Shown: positions 37,655 to 48,138, numbered from the stretch's first letter. The stretch is 64,000 nt of DNA from an uncultured Lachnoclostridium sp. (GCA_946402335.1 CAMIWE010000001.1:1-64000); one strand, 5' to 3'. Notes: generated by a model not told the origin, from the letters alone. Numbers and translations are program-made.

Positions 37655-39381
37655 AGAAAGATACGATTCGCCGCGTGCTCCGCTATCTCGGGCACCAGAA
37701 ACTGTTCCTTGCCCTGTCGCTGATCCTTTCGGCGCTTTCCGTCATCTGCTCGCTTTACGTCCCGATCCTGATCGGTGACGCGATCGACGTGATCATCGGC
37801 AAAGGAAACGTTGACTTTGCCGTTCTTAGGCAGATTCTTCCGAAGGCTGCCCTCATGATCGGCATATCCGCCCTTGCGTCCTGGATCACCGCCGCGATCA
37901 ACAACGCAATCACCTTCCGCGTGGTACGGGAAGTCCGCGAGGAATTTTTCGAAAAGATCACGCAGGTTCCGGTTTCCTACATCGATTCCCGGGATAACGG
38001 CGACCTGGTAAGCCGTATGATTTCGGACGTTGACCAGTTCTCCGACGGCCTGCTGATGGGATTTTCCCAGTTCTTCACCGGTATCGTCACGATCATCGGC
38101 ACATTGTTCTGCATGCTCCTTAAGAGCCCGATGATTGCCCTGGTCGTTGTCGTTCTGACGCCCCTTTCGCTGTTCCTTGCGAAATTCATCGCAAGCCGGA
38201 CCTATCATCTGTTCCGGGCACAGGCAGCGGTCCGAAGCGAACAGACCGGCATTGTCGACGAAATGATCGGAAACCGTCGGATTGTTACCGCATTTGCCCA
38301 CGAAGAAGAGGCCCTCGAGCAGTTCGGCGAGATCAACGACCGTCTGACGAAGGCATCCCTTCGCGCCACGTTCTTCTCCTCGCTGACCAACCCGAGCACC
38401 CGTATTATCAACAATACCGTTTATGCGATCGTAACGCTGACCGGTGCATTTTCCGTACTGCGCGGAAACCTTTCGGTCGGCAGCCTGTCCGCCCTCCTCG
38501 GGTATGCCGGACAGTATGCTAAGCCTTTTAACGAGATTTCGGGCGTTATTACCGAACTGCAGAACGCGCTTGCCTGCGCGGGCCGTGTTTTCGACGTTCT
38601 TTCCTACGAGTGGGAAGAGCCCGCAGCCGAACCGGTTTCCTCGTTCGAACCGCTTGGCGGCGTTCGCGCGGAGCACGTGGCCTTCTCCTACCGTCCGGAC
38701 CGGCCTTTGATCCGCGACCTGAACATTGACGTAAAGCCCGGCGCCAAGATTGCCCTCGTCGGTCCTACCGGCTGCGGCAAAACGACGCTGATCAACCTTT
38801 TGATGCGCTTCTATGATGTCAACGCGGGCGTTCTTTCCGTTGACGGAACCGATATCCGTTCCATCCCTCGGCCGATGCTTCGCAAGCAGTTCGGCATGGT
38901 TTTGCAGGATACATGGCTTGCGGAAGGCTCCATCCGTGAAAATATCGCCATGGGCAAGCCCGACGCCACCGAGGAAGAAATCATCGCTGCTGCCAAAGCG
39001 TCTCACGCGCACAGCTTTATCCGCCGTCTTCCGAAGGGCTATGACACCGTTTTAAGCGTCGGCGGGGACGAACTGTCCGCCGGCCAGAAGCAGCTTTTGT
39101 GCATTGCGCGCGTCATGCTCTGCCTGCCGCCGATGCTGATCCTCGACGAGGCAACGTCCTCGATTGATACGCGTACCGAATTAAAGATTCAGGACGCCTT
39201 TGCAACCATGATGAAGGGGCGGACCACATTTATCGTTGCCCACCGGCTTTCCACGATCCGCAATGCCAACTGCATCCTTGTCATGAAAGACGGCGACATC
39301 ATCGAGCAGGGCAGCCACGAAGAACTGATGGAACAGGGCGGTTTCTATAAAGAACTCGTTCTGGCGGGACGAAGCCGTTAA
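37651..39381 (+). CDS. ABC transporter ATP-binding/permease fusion (partner subunit)
   Basis: 576 aa; GPTGCGKTTLINLLMRFYDV, LSAGQKQLLCIARVM, LILDEATSSIDTRTE; overlaps previous gene by 4 bp. Confidence 0.93.
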   Translation: MKKDTIRRVLRYLGHQKLFLALSLILSALSVICSLYVPILIGDAIDVIIGKGNVDFAVLRQILPKAALMIGISALASWITAAINNAITFRVVREVREEFFEKITQVPVSYIDSRDNGDLVSRMISDVDQFSDGLLMGFSQFFTGIVTIIGTLFCMLLKSPMIALVVVVLTPLSLFLAKFIASRTYHLFRAQAAVRSEQTGIVDEMIGNRRIVTAFAHEEEALEQFGEINDRLTKASLRATFFSSLTNPSTRIINNTVYAIVTLTGAFSVLRGNLSVGSLSALLGYAGQYAKPFNEISGVITELQNALACAGRVFDVLSYEWEEPAAEPVSSFEPLGGVRAEHVAFSYRPDRPLIRDLNIDVKPGAKIALVGPTGCGKTTLINLLMRFYDVNAGVLSVDGTDIRSIPRPMLRKQFGMVLQDTWLAEGSIRENIAMGKPDATEEEIIAAAKASHAHSFIRRLPKGYDTVLSVGGDELSAGQKQLLCIARVMLCLPPMLILDEATSSIDTRTELKIQDAFATMMKGRTTFIVAHRLSTIRNANCILVMKDGDIIEQGSHEELMEQGGFYKELVLAGRSR

Positions 39382-39393
39382 CGTGCGAAAGGG

Positions 39394-39422
39394 TTGCGTT
39401 TCCTTTTCTTTTCGCATATAAT
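39394..39422 (+). promoter_or_regulatory. Sigma-A-type promoter
   Basis: TTGCGT-17 bp-TATAAT upstream of GH3-like gene. Confidence 0.7.
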
Positions 39423-39502
39423 GATACAAAGCCTATGTAAGGGGCATCGGGACTGTGTCACGTGCATTTTCCGTGAGGTCCCATGCCGGGAGGAGGAATA
39501 CC

Positions 39503-40795
39503 ATGGATCCGGCTAAAAAACGAAGCGTAATCTCCTACGTTTCCCTCGCTGTGATAATCATCCTGCTGATCGTTGTACGGGAAGCAGGCTACCGTCATGC
39601 CGAGAAGCGGGAGCAGGAAGCGTCCGTAACGGTTGCTCCGACCGCCGTGCCGACACCGACCAAGCCGGCTTATCGGCCGACTGCGACGCCGACGCCTACA
39701 CCGGAGCCTACCGCAACACCGTTGCCTACTGCTACTCCGACTCCGACACCGACACCCACGCCGACTCCGGTACCGGTTCCGACCGTAGCCCCGGAAGTTC
39801 TCGAAAAAGCACAGCAGACGCTTGAAAAGATGAGCGTTGACGAGAAGATCTACCAGCTGTTCTTCATCACGCCCGAACAGCTTACCGGCGTCCGTCCGGT
39901 TGTGAATGCCTATGACAAGACCAAGACCGCTTTTGCCAAGAAACCGGTCGGCGGCCTGATTTACAGCCAGCAGAATATCAATGACCGCAGTCAGTTTACA
40001 AAACTGCTCTCAAACAGCGCCCGTTACGCCAAATACGGCACCTTCTTCGCGGTAAACGACGAAGTCGGTTCCCTGACAACGGCAGTCGGAACGCACCGGA
40101 TTGATACGCCTGCCGCAATCGGCAAGACCAACGACGCATCGAATGCGGGACGTGCGGCATCCGCCCTTGCTTCCGAGCTGAAAGCGCTCGGTCTTAACAT
40201 GAATATGGTCCCGGTTGCCAACGTTTCCTCGGAAAGCTCCGGACTTGGCAATTCTTCCTACGGTTCCGACCCGAAGACGGTAGCCGATATGGTAGCCGCC
40301 TACGTAAAAGGCAGCATGGCCTCGGGAATGCCCGGCGTGCTTTCGCATTTTCCGGTACCGGTTGCTGACACAAGCGATTTAACCAAGGCACAGCTTCTTG
40401 AGAACGATCTTGCCGGATTCCGCGCGGGAATTCAGGCCGGTGCCTCGGTTGTTATCGTCGGATATGCGGATATGACCGCGCTTTCCGATTCGAAGCTTCC
40501 GGCATGCATGTGCCCCGAAGTTCTTGCCCTTCTTCGAAAAGACCTCGGATTTAACGGCATCATCATGACGTCTGCACTGGATAACGGAGTCGTAACAAGC
40601 CGTTTTAAACCCGGAGAAGCCGCGCTCAACGCCTTTACGGCCGGCGCCGACATGCTCTACCGTCCTTCCGATCTTGACGCCGCCTTCAAAGCCCTGAAGC
40701 AGGCTGTTTCGGACGGAACCATTACCGAGAAGCGACTGAACGAGAGCGTCCTTCGGATTCTCTGCGTGAAGGCCCGATTCGGCATTTTAAAATGA
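39503..40795 (+). CDS. Glycoside hydrolase family 3-like extracytoplasmic protein with Thr-Pro linker; active site degenerate
   Basis: Start MDPAKKRSVIS; TM anchor; (TP)n linker; MSVDEKIYQLFFITPEQLTGV, VGGLIYSQQNI, SHFPVPVADT, IIMTSALDNG. Confidence 0.85.
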   Translation: MDPAKKRSVISYVSLAVIIILLIVVREAGYRHAEKREQEASVTVAPTAVPTPTKPAYRPTATPTPTPEPTATPLPTATPTPTPTPTPTPVPVPTVAPEVLEKAQQTLEKMSVDEKIYQLFFITPEQLTGVRPVVNAYDKTKTAFAKKPVGGLIYSQQNINDRSQFTKLLSNSARYAKYGTFFAVNDEVGSLTTAVGTHRIDTPAAIGKTNDASNAGRAASALASELKALGLNMNMVPVANVSSESSGLGNSSYGSDPKTVADMVAAYVKGSMASGMPGVLSHFPVPVADTSDLTKAQLLENDLAGFRAGIQAGASVVIVGYADMTALSDSKLPACMCPEVLALLRKDLGFNGIIMTSALDNGVVTSRFKPGEAALNAFTAGADMLYRPSDLDAAFKALKQAVSDGTITEKRLNESVLRILCVKARFGILK

Positions 40796-40883
40796 TAGAT
40801 TTCCCTGCCGGTCCGTTTATGGCGCACAAGGGATTCTATAGAATTACACACGAATTATGAATCATGTAAAGGAGAAAAAAGCA

Positions 40884-41540
40884 ATGGATCAGGAAATGAA
40901 CCAGAACACTTCAGAAGTTCTTGCCGTATGTCCCAGAAAGAAAAAGGACAAAAAGCCGGTCACCTTTTACAGCGACCGCATGATTTTCAATGATGAGACC
41001 ATTCCGTACAGCGAAATCGAGTCGGTCAGCACTTACAGCAGTGCCATGCGTTACAATTTCATCTTTGAGAATCTTACCACCTATATTCATTTCAAATTGA
41101 AGGACGGCCGTAAGCTGAAATGGAAGAACGGCGGAAACAGCCTGTTCGGTCTCGGCAGCGTTAAGGCAAAGTGGACGTATTACATCGCCGCTTTCACCGC
41201 TACCATGTCTACCGTTGTTAAGGTAATTGCCGCAAGATACATCGAGACGGTCCGCCAGGGCGGCACCATCAAGATCGGCGGCGTAACCATTACCCCTACC
41301 GAGATTTCCGGTAAGCGTATCATGAAGATGACGACCACGCCTCTTTCCGAGCTCGCGGGAACGAACTACGGTGTCAATTCCGTAGCGATTCTCCGCAAGG
41401 ATAATAAGACAGCCGTAAACGGCACCCCGTGCAATGTAGACAACGCTCTCTGCCTCGTATACATCATCAACACTTTGATCGGCAACCAGGAAGTTCCGGA
41501 ACTCTCCAGCGACGATGCTGTTACAGATAGCGCAGAGTAA
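40884..41540 (+). CDS. Conserved-looking hypothetical protein, possible PH-like domain
   Basis: VTFYSDRMIFNDETIPYSEIESVSTYSSAMRYNFIFENLTTYIHFKLKDGRKLKW; RBS aaaggag. Confidence 0.6.
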   Translation: MDQEMNQNTSEVLAVCPRKKKDKKPVTFYSDRMIFNDETIPYSEIESVSTYSSAMRYNFIFENLTTYIHFKLKDGRKLKWKNGGNSLFGLGSVKAKWTYYIAAFTATMSTVVKVIAARYIETVRQGGTIKIGGVTITPTEISGKRIMKMTTTPLSELAGTNYGVNSVAILRKDNKTAVNGTPCNVDNALCLVYIINTLIGNQEVPELSSDDAVTDSAE

Positions 41541-41558
41541 TTTCCGGGGTGGTTTTTT

Positions 41559-42944
41559 GTGAATAAGTTCTTCGGTGATAAGAAATTTTACCGAAAAGTC
41601 ATGACGGTCGCTGTCCCGATCATGGTCCAGAACGGCATCTCCAATTTTGTGAGTCTTTTGGACAATATCATGATCGGGCAGGTCGGCACCGAGCAGATGT
41701 CCGGCGTCAGCATTGTGAACCAGCTGCTGTTCGTCCTCTATCTCGGCATCTTCGGTGCCCTCGCCGGACCGGGAATATACGGTGCCCAGTTCTACGGCAA
41801 ATCCGACCACGAAGGCGTTCGGCATACATTTCGATTCAAACTTTACATCGGACTTGCGATCATCCTTGCGGGAATCGCGGTCTTATATTGGAACGGCAAC
41901 TCTTTGATGAGACTGTATCTGCATGATACGATCGATTCCACGCAGGATCCCGCAAGGGTTCTGCAGTTCGGTCACGAATATCTTCTGATCATGCTGATCG
42001 GTCTCGTTCCGTTTGCTATTGAGGAAATTTACGCAAGCTCGCTGCGCGAATGCGGCGAAACAAGGCTTCCGATGATTGCCGGACTCATTGCGGTATTCGT
42101 CAATCTAGGATTGAACTACGTTCTGATATTCGGACACTTCGGCGCTCCGAAACTCGGCGTGACCGGTGCCGCCATAGCAACGGTGATCAGCCGTTTCGTA
42201 CAGGCCGCCATCGTCGTAATCTGGACGCATACGCATACCGTGCGGATGGCATTTGCGAAAGGCATCTACCGGTCTTTGCGGATTCCTCTTCCCCTCGCCG
42301 GAAAGATTGCCGCCAAAGGCTTTCCGCTTACGGCCAATGAGTTGTTGTGGTCCCTCGGTATGGCGTTTCTGAACCAGTGCTACTCAAGGCGGGGCCTTGA
42401 CGCGGTTGCGGGACTGAATATCGCTTCCACGATCACAAATCTGTTCAACGTCGTATTTATCGCAATGGGAAGTGCCGTCGCGATCATGGTAGGCCAGCTG
42501 CTCGGAGCCGGAAAGCTCGAGGAAGCAAAGGAGACCGACACGAGGCTGATCACATTTTCCGTACTTTCAAGCGCCGTTTTGGGCGCGCTGCTGTTCCTGC
42601 TCGCCCCTCTGTTTCCGGAACTGTATGACACGACTGCGGAAGTAAAAGGGCTGGCAACCGGGTTTATCCGGATCGGCGCCGCATGCATGCCGATTTTCGC
42701 ATTCATGCATGCCACGTATTTCACGCTTCGTACCGGAGGCAAGACTCTCATCACCTTCTGCTTCGACAGCGTCTTTCTGTGGCTTGTGAGCGTTCCTGTG
42801 GCATTTTTCATCGCGGGATATACCGTGACTCCCGTATTGTCGTTCTATCTGTACATGCAGATGCTCGATCTGATCAAATGTGCCATCGGATTTGTCCTTG
42901 TCAAAAAGGGCGTCTGGATCCAGAACCTCGTACAGGACGAATAA
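41559..42944 (+). CDS. MATE family efflux transporter
   Basis: 461 aa, about 12 TM; VPIMVQNGISNFVSLLDNIMIGQVGTEQMSGVSIVNQL. Confidence 0.93.
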   Translation: MNKFFGDKKFYRKVMTVAVPIMVQNGISNFVSLLDNIMIGQVGTEQMSGVSIVNQLLFVLYLGIFGALAGPGIYGAQFYGKSDHEGVRHTFRFKLYIGLAIILAGIAVLYWNGNSLMRLYLHDTIDSTQDPARVLQFGHEYLLIMLIGLVPFAIEEIYASSLRECGETRLPMIAGLIAVFVNLGLNYVLIFGHFGAPKLGVTGAAIATVISRFVQAAIVVIWTHTHTVRMAFAKGIYRSLRIPLPLAGKIAAKGFPLTANELLWSLGMAFLNQCYSRRGLDAVAGLNIASTITNLFNVVFIAMGSAVAIMVGQLLGAGKLEEAKETDTRLITFSVLSSAVLGALLFLLAPLFPELYDTTAEVKGLATGFIRIGAACMPIFAFMHATYFTLRTGGKTLITFCFDSVFLWLVSVPVAFFIAGYTVTPVLSFYLYMQMLDLIKCAIGFVLVKKGVWIQNLVQDE

Positions 42945-42969
42945 CCGTCCGCATCTTTTCGGAATACAA

Positions 42970-43005
42970 AAAACTCCGTCCCGCTTTCAGGCAGGACGGA
43001 GTTTT
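42970..43005. terminator. Bidirectional terminator
   Basis: AAAACTCCGTCC...GGACGGAGTTTT. Confidence 0.87.
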
Positions 43006-43027
43006 CTTTATGTTTTACGGTTCACTA

Positions 43028-44395
43028 TTAACGGCCGCAGATAAATTCCCAGATACGCTTCGGGGAAACCTTCTGGCCCGTGTGAAGCATCAGGCCCCGG
43101 TAGATCCGTGCCGCGAAGAAAATTAACAGCAGGCCGAGCGCCATTACTTCGACGCAGATGATCAGTCCCGCAAGCAATCCGATGTTACCGGTCAGAAGAT
43201 CAACCGGAACGCAGAACGGCGCGGTGAACGGAACGTAACGGCATATGCGAAGTACGTCTTCCTTACCCGTAAGGGATGCAAAGTAGGTGATCATCCAGAA
43301 TATAATCATCGGGAAGACAAATACGCCGTTGGCCGACGCGGTTTCTTCGGGCTTCGATACAAAGCTTCCGCCGATTGCCGCAAGCGCGAAGTAGATGAAA
43401 ATACCGAAGCAGAATACGATAATGCTCATCACGATCGCAACCGGGGAAAGAGCGGTCTCGCCGATAAAGTTTCTGAGGAAATTAAGGACATCCGCAAGCT
43501 TGTTATGGAATTCGCTTCCGTGAAGGGCTTTACCGAGGATTCCGCCGGCGAAAAGACCGAGCACGCCGCCCGCTACCCAGGCAAAGAACTGCCCGAGCGC
43601 CATGGCCGTGATCGCAAGCGTCTTTCCGAGGATCAATGCGTTCGGCTCAACCGAAACAAGCATGGTCTCCATGAGTTTGGACGTCTTTTCAATGGATACT
43701 TCCTTACATACCGTCTGGCCGTGAAGAAGAATCATCGTGTACATAACAAGACCGAGAATCGCGGGAAGGAATCCCTTGATGATCATGTTCAGCATGCTGA
43801 CTTCTTCGTCGGTCGTAATGGAACTGAACGCAGGCTCCATCAGAACAAACTGAATCGCCACTTCGCTCATGTTAAGGCTTTCATATACGGCAAGTTTCAC
43901 CGCTTCCGAAATTTCGTCACCGGCTTCAATTGCCTCGCTTTTTTCAATGTCGGAATTGTCCGGAATCTTCAGTCTGGTATTAAACTGAACGTTTCCTTCC
44001 TCATCCGTTCCCTTTTCCACGATGGCAACAATCTTATCCTTTGTTCCGGAAACCTGCTTAAAGACTTCGTCTTCCGTTCCTTCTGCTGCCACGTATTTAT
44101 AAATGATACGCTTAAATTCTTCCGGATCCTCGTCGTCCTTCTTCTCCTGGGGAAGAATATCCTCCAACCCGGTTTTGTTCAGGACAAGTACCTCACATAC
44201 CTTCGCCTTCTCAGCCGGGTCCTTCTCTTTCTCCGACTTCGGCTTCGACGGCTTACCGGTAAAATAGATCAAAGCGCCTCCGCCGAGGAACAGAAGAACC
44301 GCCAGGATGATCGTCAATCTGGCAAATCCGTTTCGGGACATATACTGCTTTACGGTAAAGCGAAATACGGAACGTAAACCTTTAGTATTTCTCAT
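43028..44395 (-). CDS. ABC-2-type permease (NatB-like)
   Basis: 455 aa; large extracytoplasmic loop; VCKEVSIEKTSKLMETMLVSVEPNALILGKTLA. Confidence 0.85.
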   Translation of the reverse strand: MRNTKGLRSVFRFTVKQYMSRNGFARLTIILAVLLFLGGGALIYFTGKPSKPKSEKEKDPAEKAKVCEVLVLNKTGLEDILPQEKKDDEDPEEFKRIIYKYVAAEGTEDEVFKQVSGTKDKIVAIVEKGTDEEGNVQFNTRLKIPDNSDIEKSEAIEAGDEISEAVKLAVYESLNMSEVAIQFVLMEPAFSSITTDEEVSMLNMIIKGFLPAILGLVMYTMILLHGQTVCKEVSIEKTSKLMETMLVSVEPNALILGKTLAITAMALGQFFAWVAGGVLGLFAGGILGKALHGSEFHNKLADVLNFLRNFIGETALSPVAIVMSIIVFCFGIFIYFALAAIGGSFVSKPEETASANGVFVFPMIIFWMITYFASLTGKEDVLRICRYVPFTAPFCVPVDLLTGNIGLLAGLIICVEVMALGLLLIFFAARIYRGLMLHTGQKVSPKRIWEFICGR

Positions 44396-45789
44396 ACGGT
44401 TCTACCCCCTTTCGCCTGCTTCAGGAACTTCCCGAGGTCCTTCAGTTTGATCTTGTTTCCGTTATACATGATCAGAATCTCGTAGATACGGGCCGATACA
44501 AACAGAACGATCAGATCAAGCAAAATCAGGATTCCCAGAGAAACCAGTCTCAGCCAGAGCGCTCCGGCGCCGACGATGCATACGCCGGGAAGCAGGAACG
44601 GAGCGGAAACCGGAATAAACATAGCCGCATAGAACAGCGGGTTCGTAAGGGATTTCTGCATCGACATGGAAGCAAACATGGCAAGATATGCACCAATCAA
44701 GGTAAGGATTACAAGAAGGCTCATGCTTTCCTGCATTTCCTCCATCTTGCGTACCATGGATCCGCAAAGACCTGCAACAAATCCGTAGAACATAACGCCG
44801 CAGGCAATTCCAACGATGGCAATCAGGAAGTTCGGGATGGTAATATTATCCATAATACCGCCCGGAAGCTTCGCCTTCAGATAATCGGAACCGGTGAGCG
44901 TTTTCGTCATGACATTGGAAGCCAGTGCCAGTCCGAAGGAAACGCCGAGCTGCAGAACCGTTGAAACAACCGATGCTACAACCTTACCGAATACCAAAGC
45001 CATGGGCCGTATGCTCGTAAGCAGGTATTCCATAACCTTTGTCGACTTATCCATCGCAACGGCAGTCGCCACCTGGCTTGAGGAAGTCGTACAGATCATC
45101 ATGACGACAAAGATGATTGCATATACAACCCAGTATTTTGCCTCGGAAATATGGGGCTTCTCCGAGATAAACGTTCCGTCGTCCTGCTCCATAAGAGCAA
45201 CGACTTCGTATTTGTAATCAAGGGCCGCCATCTGCTCGTCACCCATCTCGGTAACGACATACTTGAAGCGGTTGAACTCTTCTACAAGAAGGGATCCGAT
45301 ATAATCACACTCTTTCTCGGCCACTTTTGATTCAATTGCGCGGACGATGTCAAATGTGATACCCGTAATCGGGCTGACATATACATGAACAATGACGCTG
45401 TTGGGTTCCTTGTTCACCTTTTCACAAAGGTCTTTGTATGTTTTCTCGTCCTTTTCCTGATCAAGACTCATGATCGGAACGAACGGAACTCTTTCCGTCT
45501 CGATATTTTCGAAAACGGATTTTTCTTTAAAGATATCGGTTTTCAGACCGAGATCGGTATAGCCAAGCTCATCCAGAATATAAACCTTCTCGATGGTTGC
45601 CTTCTCGATATTGTATTCCTCTTCGCCTTTATTCTTCTTGGCACCCGTAAAGGCGGAAAGAACCGGAACCGCCGCGAAACATACGATCCACATGATGATC
45701 ATGAAGATCAGAAACGAGCGGTTTTTCCAGGTTTGCGCAAGAGTGAAGCGGAATACTTCGGTCCATCCGCGAAACTCACTCTTTTTCAT
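44392..45789 (-). CDS. ABC-2-type permease
   Basis: Start MKKSEFRGW; VATAVAMDKSTKVMEYLLTSIRPMALVFGKVVA. Confidence 0.85.
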   Translation of the reverse strand: MKKSEFRGWTEVFRFTLAQTWKNRSFLIFMIIMWIVCFAAVPVLSAFTGAKKNKGEEEYNIEKATIEKVYILDELGYTDLGLKTDIFKEKSVFENIETERVPFVPIMSLDQEKDEKTYKDLCEKVNKEPNSVIVHVYVSPITGITFDIVRAIESKVAEKECDYIGSLLVEEFNRFKYVVTEMGDEQMAALDYKYEVVALMEQDDGTFISEKPHISEAKYWVVYAIIFVVMMICTTSSSQVATAVAMDKSTKVMEYLLTSIRPMALVFGKVVASVVSTVLQLGVSFGLALASNVMTKTLTGSDYLKAKLPGGIMDNITIPNFLIAIVGIACGVMFYGFVAGLCGSMVRKMEEMQESMSLLVILTLIGAYLAMFASMSMQKSLTNPLFYAAMFIPVSAPFLLPGVCIVGAGALWLRLVSLGILILLDLIVLFVSARIYEILIMYNGNKIKLKDLGKFLKQAKGGRTV

Positions 45790-46795
45790 TGTCTGCTCCT
45801 TCCTCCTCGCCGGCCGCGGCATTCAGGCCGCCGACCTTCTCAACGAAGATCTCGTGCAGGCTGGGCTCACGAAGCTCAAAACGAATGATCGTGATGTTGC
45901 GGTCAATCAGTTTTCTGAGGAATGCCATTGCCTCAGACTCGCCGGACACCCGGATGTGGTACTCGCTCGGAAGCTTCTCGACAATTCTGAGACCGGACTG
46001 TGCGATGAGCTCTTCCAGTTCGGCGTCGCATTTGCCTACTCCGTCCACAACGCCTGCCGCCTCGCATTTGACGAAAAGATTAACACGGCCGTAGCTCTTT
46101 TTGATTTCGTCCAGATTACCCTGCAGAACGGTCTTACCGTGATCGAGAATCGTGATGTCCGTACAGAACTCCTCAACGGTAGGCATCTGGTGGCTGGACA
46201 TGATAACGTATTTATCCTTGGCAATCTCTTCCCGGATAACTTCCTTGAAAAGGTCGGTGTTCACCGGATCGAGACCGCTCATCGGCTCGTCAAGGATCAG
46301 AAATTCCGGATCGGAAATCAGTGCAGCCATCAACTGAACCTTCTGCTGATTACCTTTACTGAGCTGATCCGCAAGCTTCGGCTTTGCAGCCTTACCCTTC
46401 GAATTCTTCGGAGGGAACAGATACTCGTCCAGCTCCAGACGGGTGGACCAGTGTTTGATCCGTGCCATCGCTTCCGAACGCTTAACACCCTTCAGACGGG
46501 CAAAATAAAGCAGCTGGTCGATAATCGGATATTTCGGATAAAGACCTCTCTCCTCTGCAAGATAACCGATGTTCATTTCCTTCGGCTTCATTTCGGAGCC
46601 GTTGAAGAAAACCTCACCGGAATCCTTCTGCAACATTCCCAGAATCATACGAATGGATGTCGTTTTGCCGGCACCGTTGGTTCCCAGCAGCGCATATACG
46701 CCCGGGCGGTCCATTTTCAGATTCAGGTGGTCAACTACGACCTTCTCGCCGTAAGACTTGACCAAATTACGCACTTCAAAAGACATTTTTTTCAA
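45776..46795 (-). CDS. ABC transporter ATP-binding protein (NatA-like)
   Basis: 339 aa; LLGTNGAGKTTSIRMILGML, LSKGNQQKVQLMAALI, LILDEPMSGLDPVN. Confidence 0.93.
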   Translation of the reverse strand: MKKMSFEVRNLVKSYGEKVVVDHLNLKMDRPGVYALLGTNGAGKTTSIRMILGMLQKDSGEVFFNGSEMKPKEMNIGYLAEERGLYPKYPIIDQLLYFARLKGVKRSEAMARIKHWSTRLELDEYLFPPKNSKGKAAKPKLADQLSKGNQQKVQLMAALISDPEFLILDEPMSGLDPVNTDLFKEVIREEIAKDKYVIMSSHQMPTVEEFCTDITILDHGKTVLQGNLDEIKKSYGRVNLFVKCEAAGVVDGVGKCDAELEELIAQSGLRIVEKLPSEYHIRVSGESEAMAFLRKLIDRNITIIRFELREPSLHEIFVEKVGGLNAAAGEEEGADNEKE

Positions 46796-46829
46796 CCTCC
46801 CTTTTGTTCATAGAACCCCAACTTTTGAT

Positions 46830-46858
46830 ATTATAGCACTCGTAAACCACATTTACAA
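46830..46858 (-). promoter_or_regulatory. Sigma-A-type promoter for ABC-2 operon
   Basis: Minus strand TTGTAA-17 bp-TATAAT. Confidence 0.72.
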
Positions 46859-46897
46859 TACTAAAATACCGATTTTTTATACTTTTTCCAAAAATGA

Positions 46898-46923
46898 AAG
46901 CCTTTTCCCTTAGGAAAAGGCTT
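46898..46923. terminator. Terminator
   Basis: AAGCCTTTTCC-ctta-GGAAAAGGCTT. Confidence 0.75.
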
Positions 46924-46989
46924 CTCACATTACATTTGTCCGTGTAAGTCCTTCGGACTGCGTGCAGATGACGGATTCCGGGCCTTCGT

Positions 46990-47448
46990 TCAGCCTTTTC
47001 CGAGCTCTGCCGAGTCTAACAAAACCGTGAACGGTCCGTCATTTAACAGCCGTACTTTCATGTCCGCGCCGAAACGGCCCGTCGCAACCGGAATCCCTTC
47101 CACCTCGCGAATTCTCTTTACCGCATATTCATACAGTCTTTCGGCCTCCTGCGGATTGCCGGCCTTCGTAAACGACGGACGGTTTCCGTGGCGGCAGTCC
47201 GCATAGAGCGTGAACTGCGAAACTACCAGCATCTCTCCGCCGACGTCCCGGATGGACAGGTTCGTCTTGCCGTTTTCGTCCTCAAAAATCCGAAGTCCCG
47301 CAAGCTTTTTCACCATTGCGTCGGCCACGGCTTCGGTATCGGTATCGCAGACGCCGGCCAGTACCAGAAAGCCTTTCCCGATCCGGCCGGTGACCTCGCC
47401 TTCGACCGTAACCGAGGCTTCCGTTACCCGTTGTATCAAAAATCGCAT
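46990..47448 (-). CDS. dtd: D-aminoacyl-tRNA deacylase
   Basis: 152 aa; [56 protein letters not shown]. Confidence 0.95.
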   Translation of the reverse strand: MRFLIQRVTEASVTVEGEVTGRIGKGFLVLAGVCDTDTEAVADAMVKKLAGLRIFEDENGKTNLSIRDVGGEMLVVSQFTLYADCRHGNRPSFTKAGNPQEAERLYEYAVKRIREVEGIPVATGRFGADMKVRLLNDGPFTVLLDSAELGKG

Positions 47449-47466
47449 AATAATCCCTTTCTAAGC

Positions 47467-48048
47467 TCAGGTCCCGTCTTCGCGGAACACGAGTTCTCCG
47501 CCGTCCATGCTTTCTATGATTGCGAGGGATTCAAGCCGCACGCCCATGGCGCGGATCTTCTTTCCGCCCTCCTGAAATCCCTTCTCAATGGCAATTCCGC
47601 AGCCCACGAGCGTCGCTCCCGCTGCGCGGACGATCTCAATCAGTCCCTCTAACGCGCATCCGTTTGCGAGAAAATCATCAATGATCAGCACGCGGTCTTC
47701 GGGCCCTAGAAACTTTTTCGCTACGATTACGTCAAATACTCTTCCCTTCGTGAACGACGTGATCTGCGTTGTCAAAAGTTCTCCGTCCAGGTTCTTGCCC
47801 TGCGCCTTTTTGGCAAATACGACCTTACAGCCGAACTCCTCGGCCGCAATGCAGGCAATCCCGATTCCGGACGCTTCAATCGTCAGAATCTTATTCACGC
47901 CGGCATCCGCGAAACGGCGTTTCCACTCCTTTGCCATCTGCCGGAACAATACGACATCCATCTGGTGGTTTAAGAACATGTCCACCTTCAGAATATTGCC
48001 TTCCTTTACGACACCCTCCTCACGGATCCGGTCTTCCAAAAGTTTCAT
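47467..48048 (-). CDS. xpt: Xanthine phosphoribosyltransferase
   Basis: Start [70 protein letters not shown]. Confidence 0.94.
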   Translation of the reverse strand: MKLLEDRIREEGVVKEGNILKVDMFLNHQMDVVLFRQMAKEWKRRFADAGVNKILTIEASGIGIACIAAEEFGCKVVFAKKAQGKNLDGELLTTQITSFTKGRVFDVIVAKKFLGPEDRVLIIDDFLANGCALEGLIEIVRAAGATLVGCGIAIEKGFQEGGKKIRAMGVRLESLAIIESMDGGELVFREDGT

Positions 48049-48109
48049 AGGCACCTCCGTCCTGCAATCCTCTTCTGCGTGCAGGCCTTCTGCGGCCTGC
48101 GTTTTATCC

Positions 48110-48138
48110 AGTATAACACTGCGGAAAGCATTTGACAA
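48110..48138 (-). promoter_or_regulatory. xpt promoter
   Basis: Minus strand TTGTCA-17 bp-TATACT. Confidence 0.75.

Noticed and set aside
37609-39012. 467-aa minus-strand ORF
   Set aside because: Antisense shadow of the second ABC transporter gene
45593-46813. 406-aa plus-strand ORF
   Set aside because: Antisense to the ABC ATPase gene
48049-48132. Purine riboswitch before xpt
   Set aside because: Leader is about 55 nt with a single hairpin; the conserved purine aptamer loops are absent
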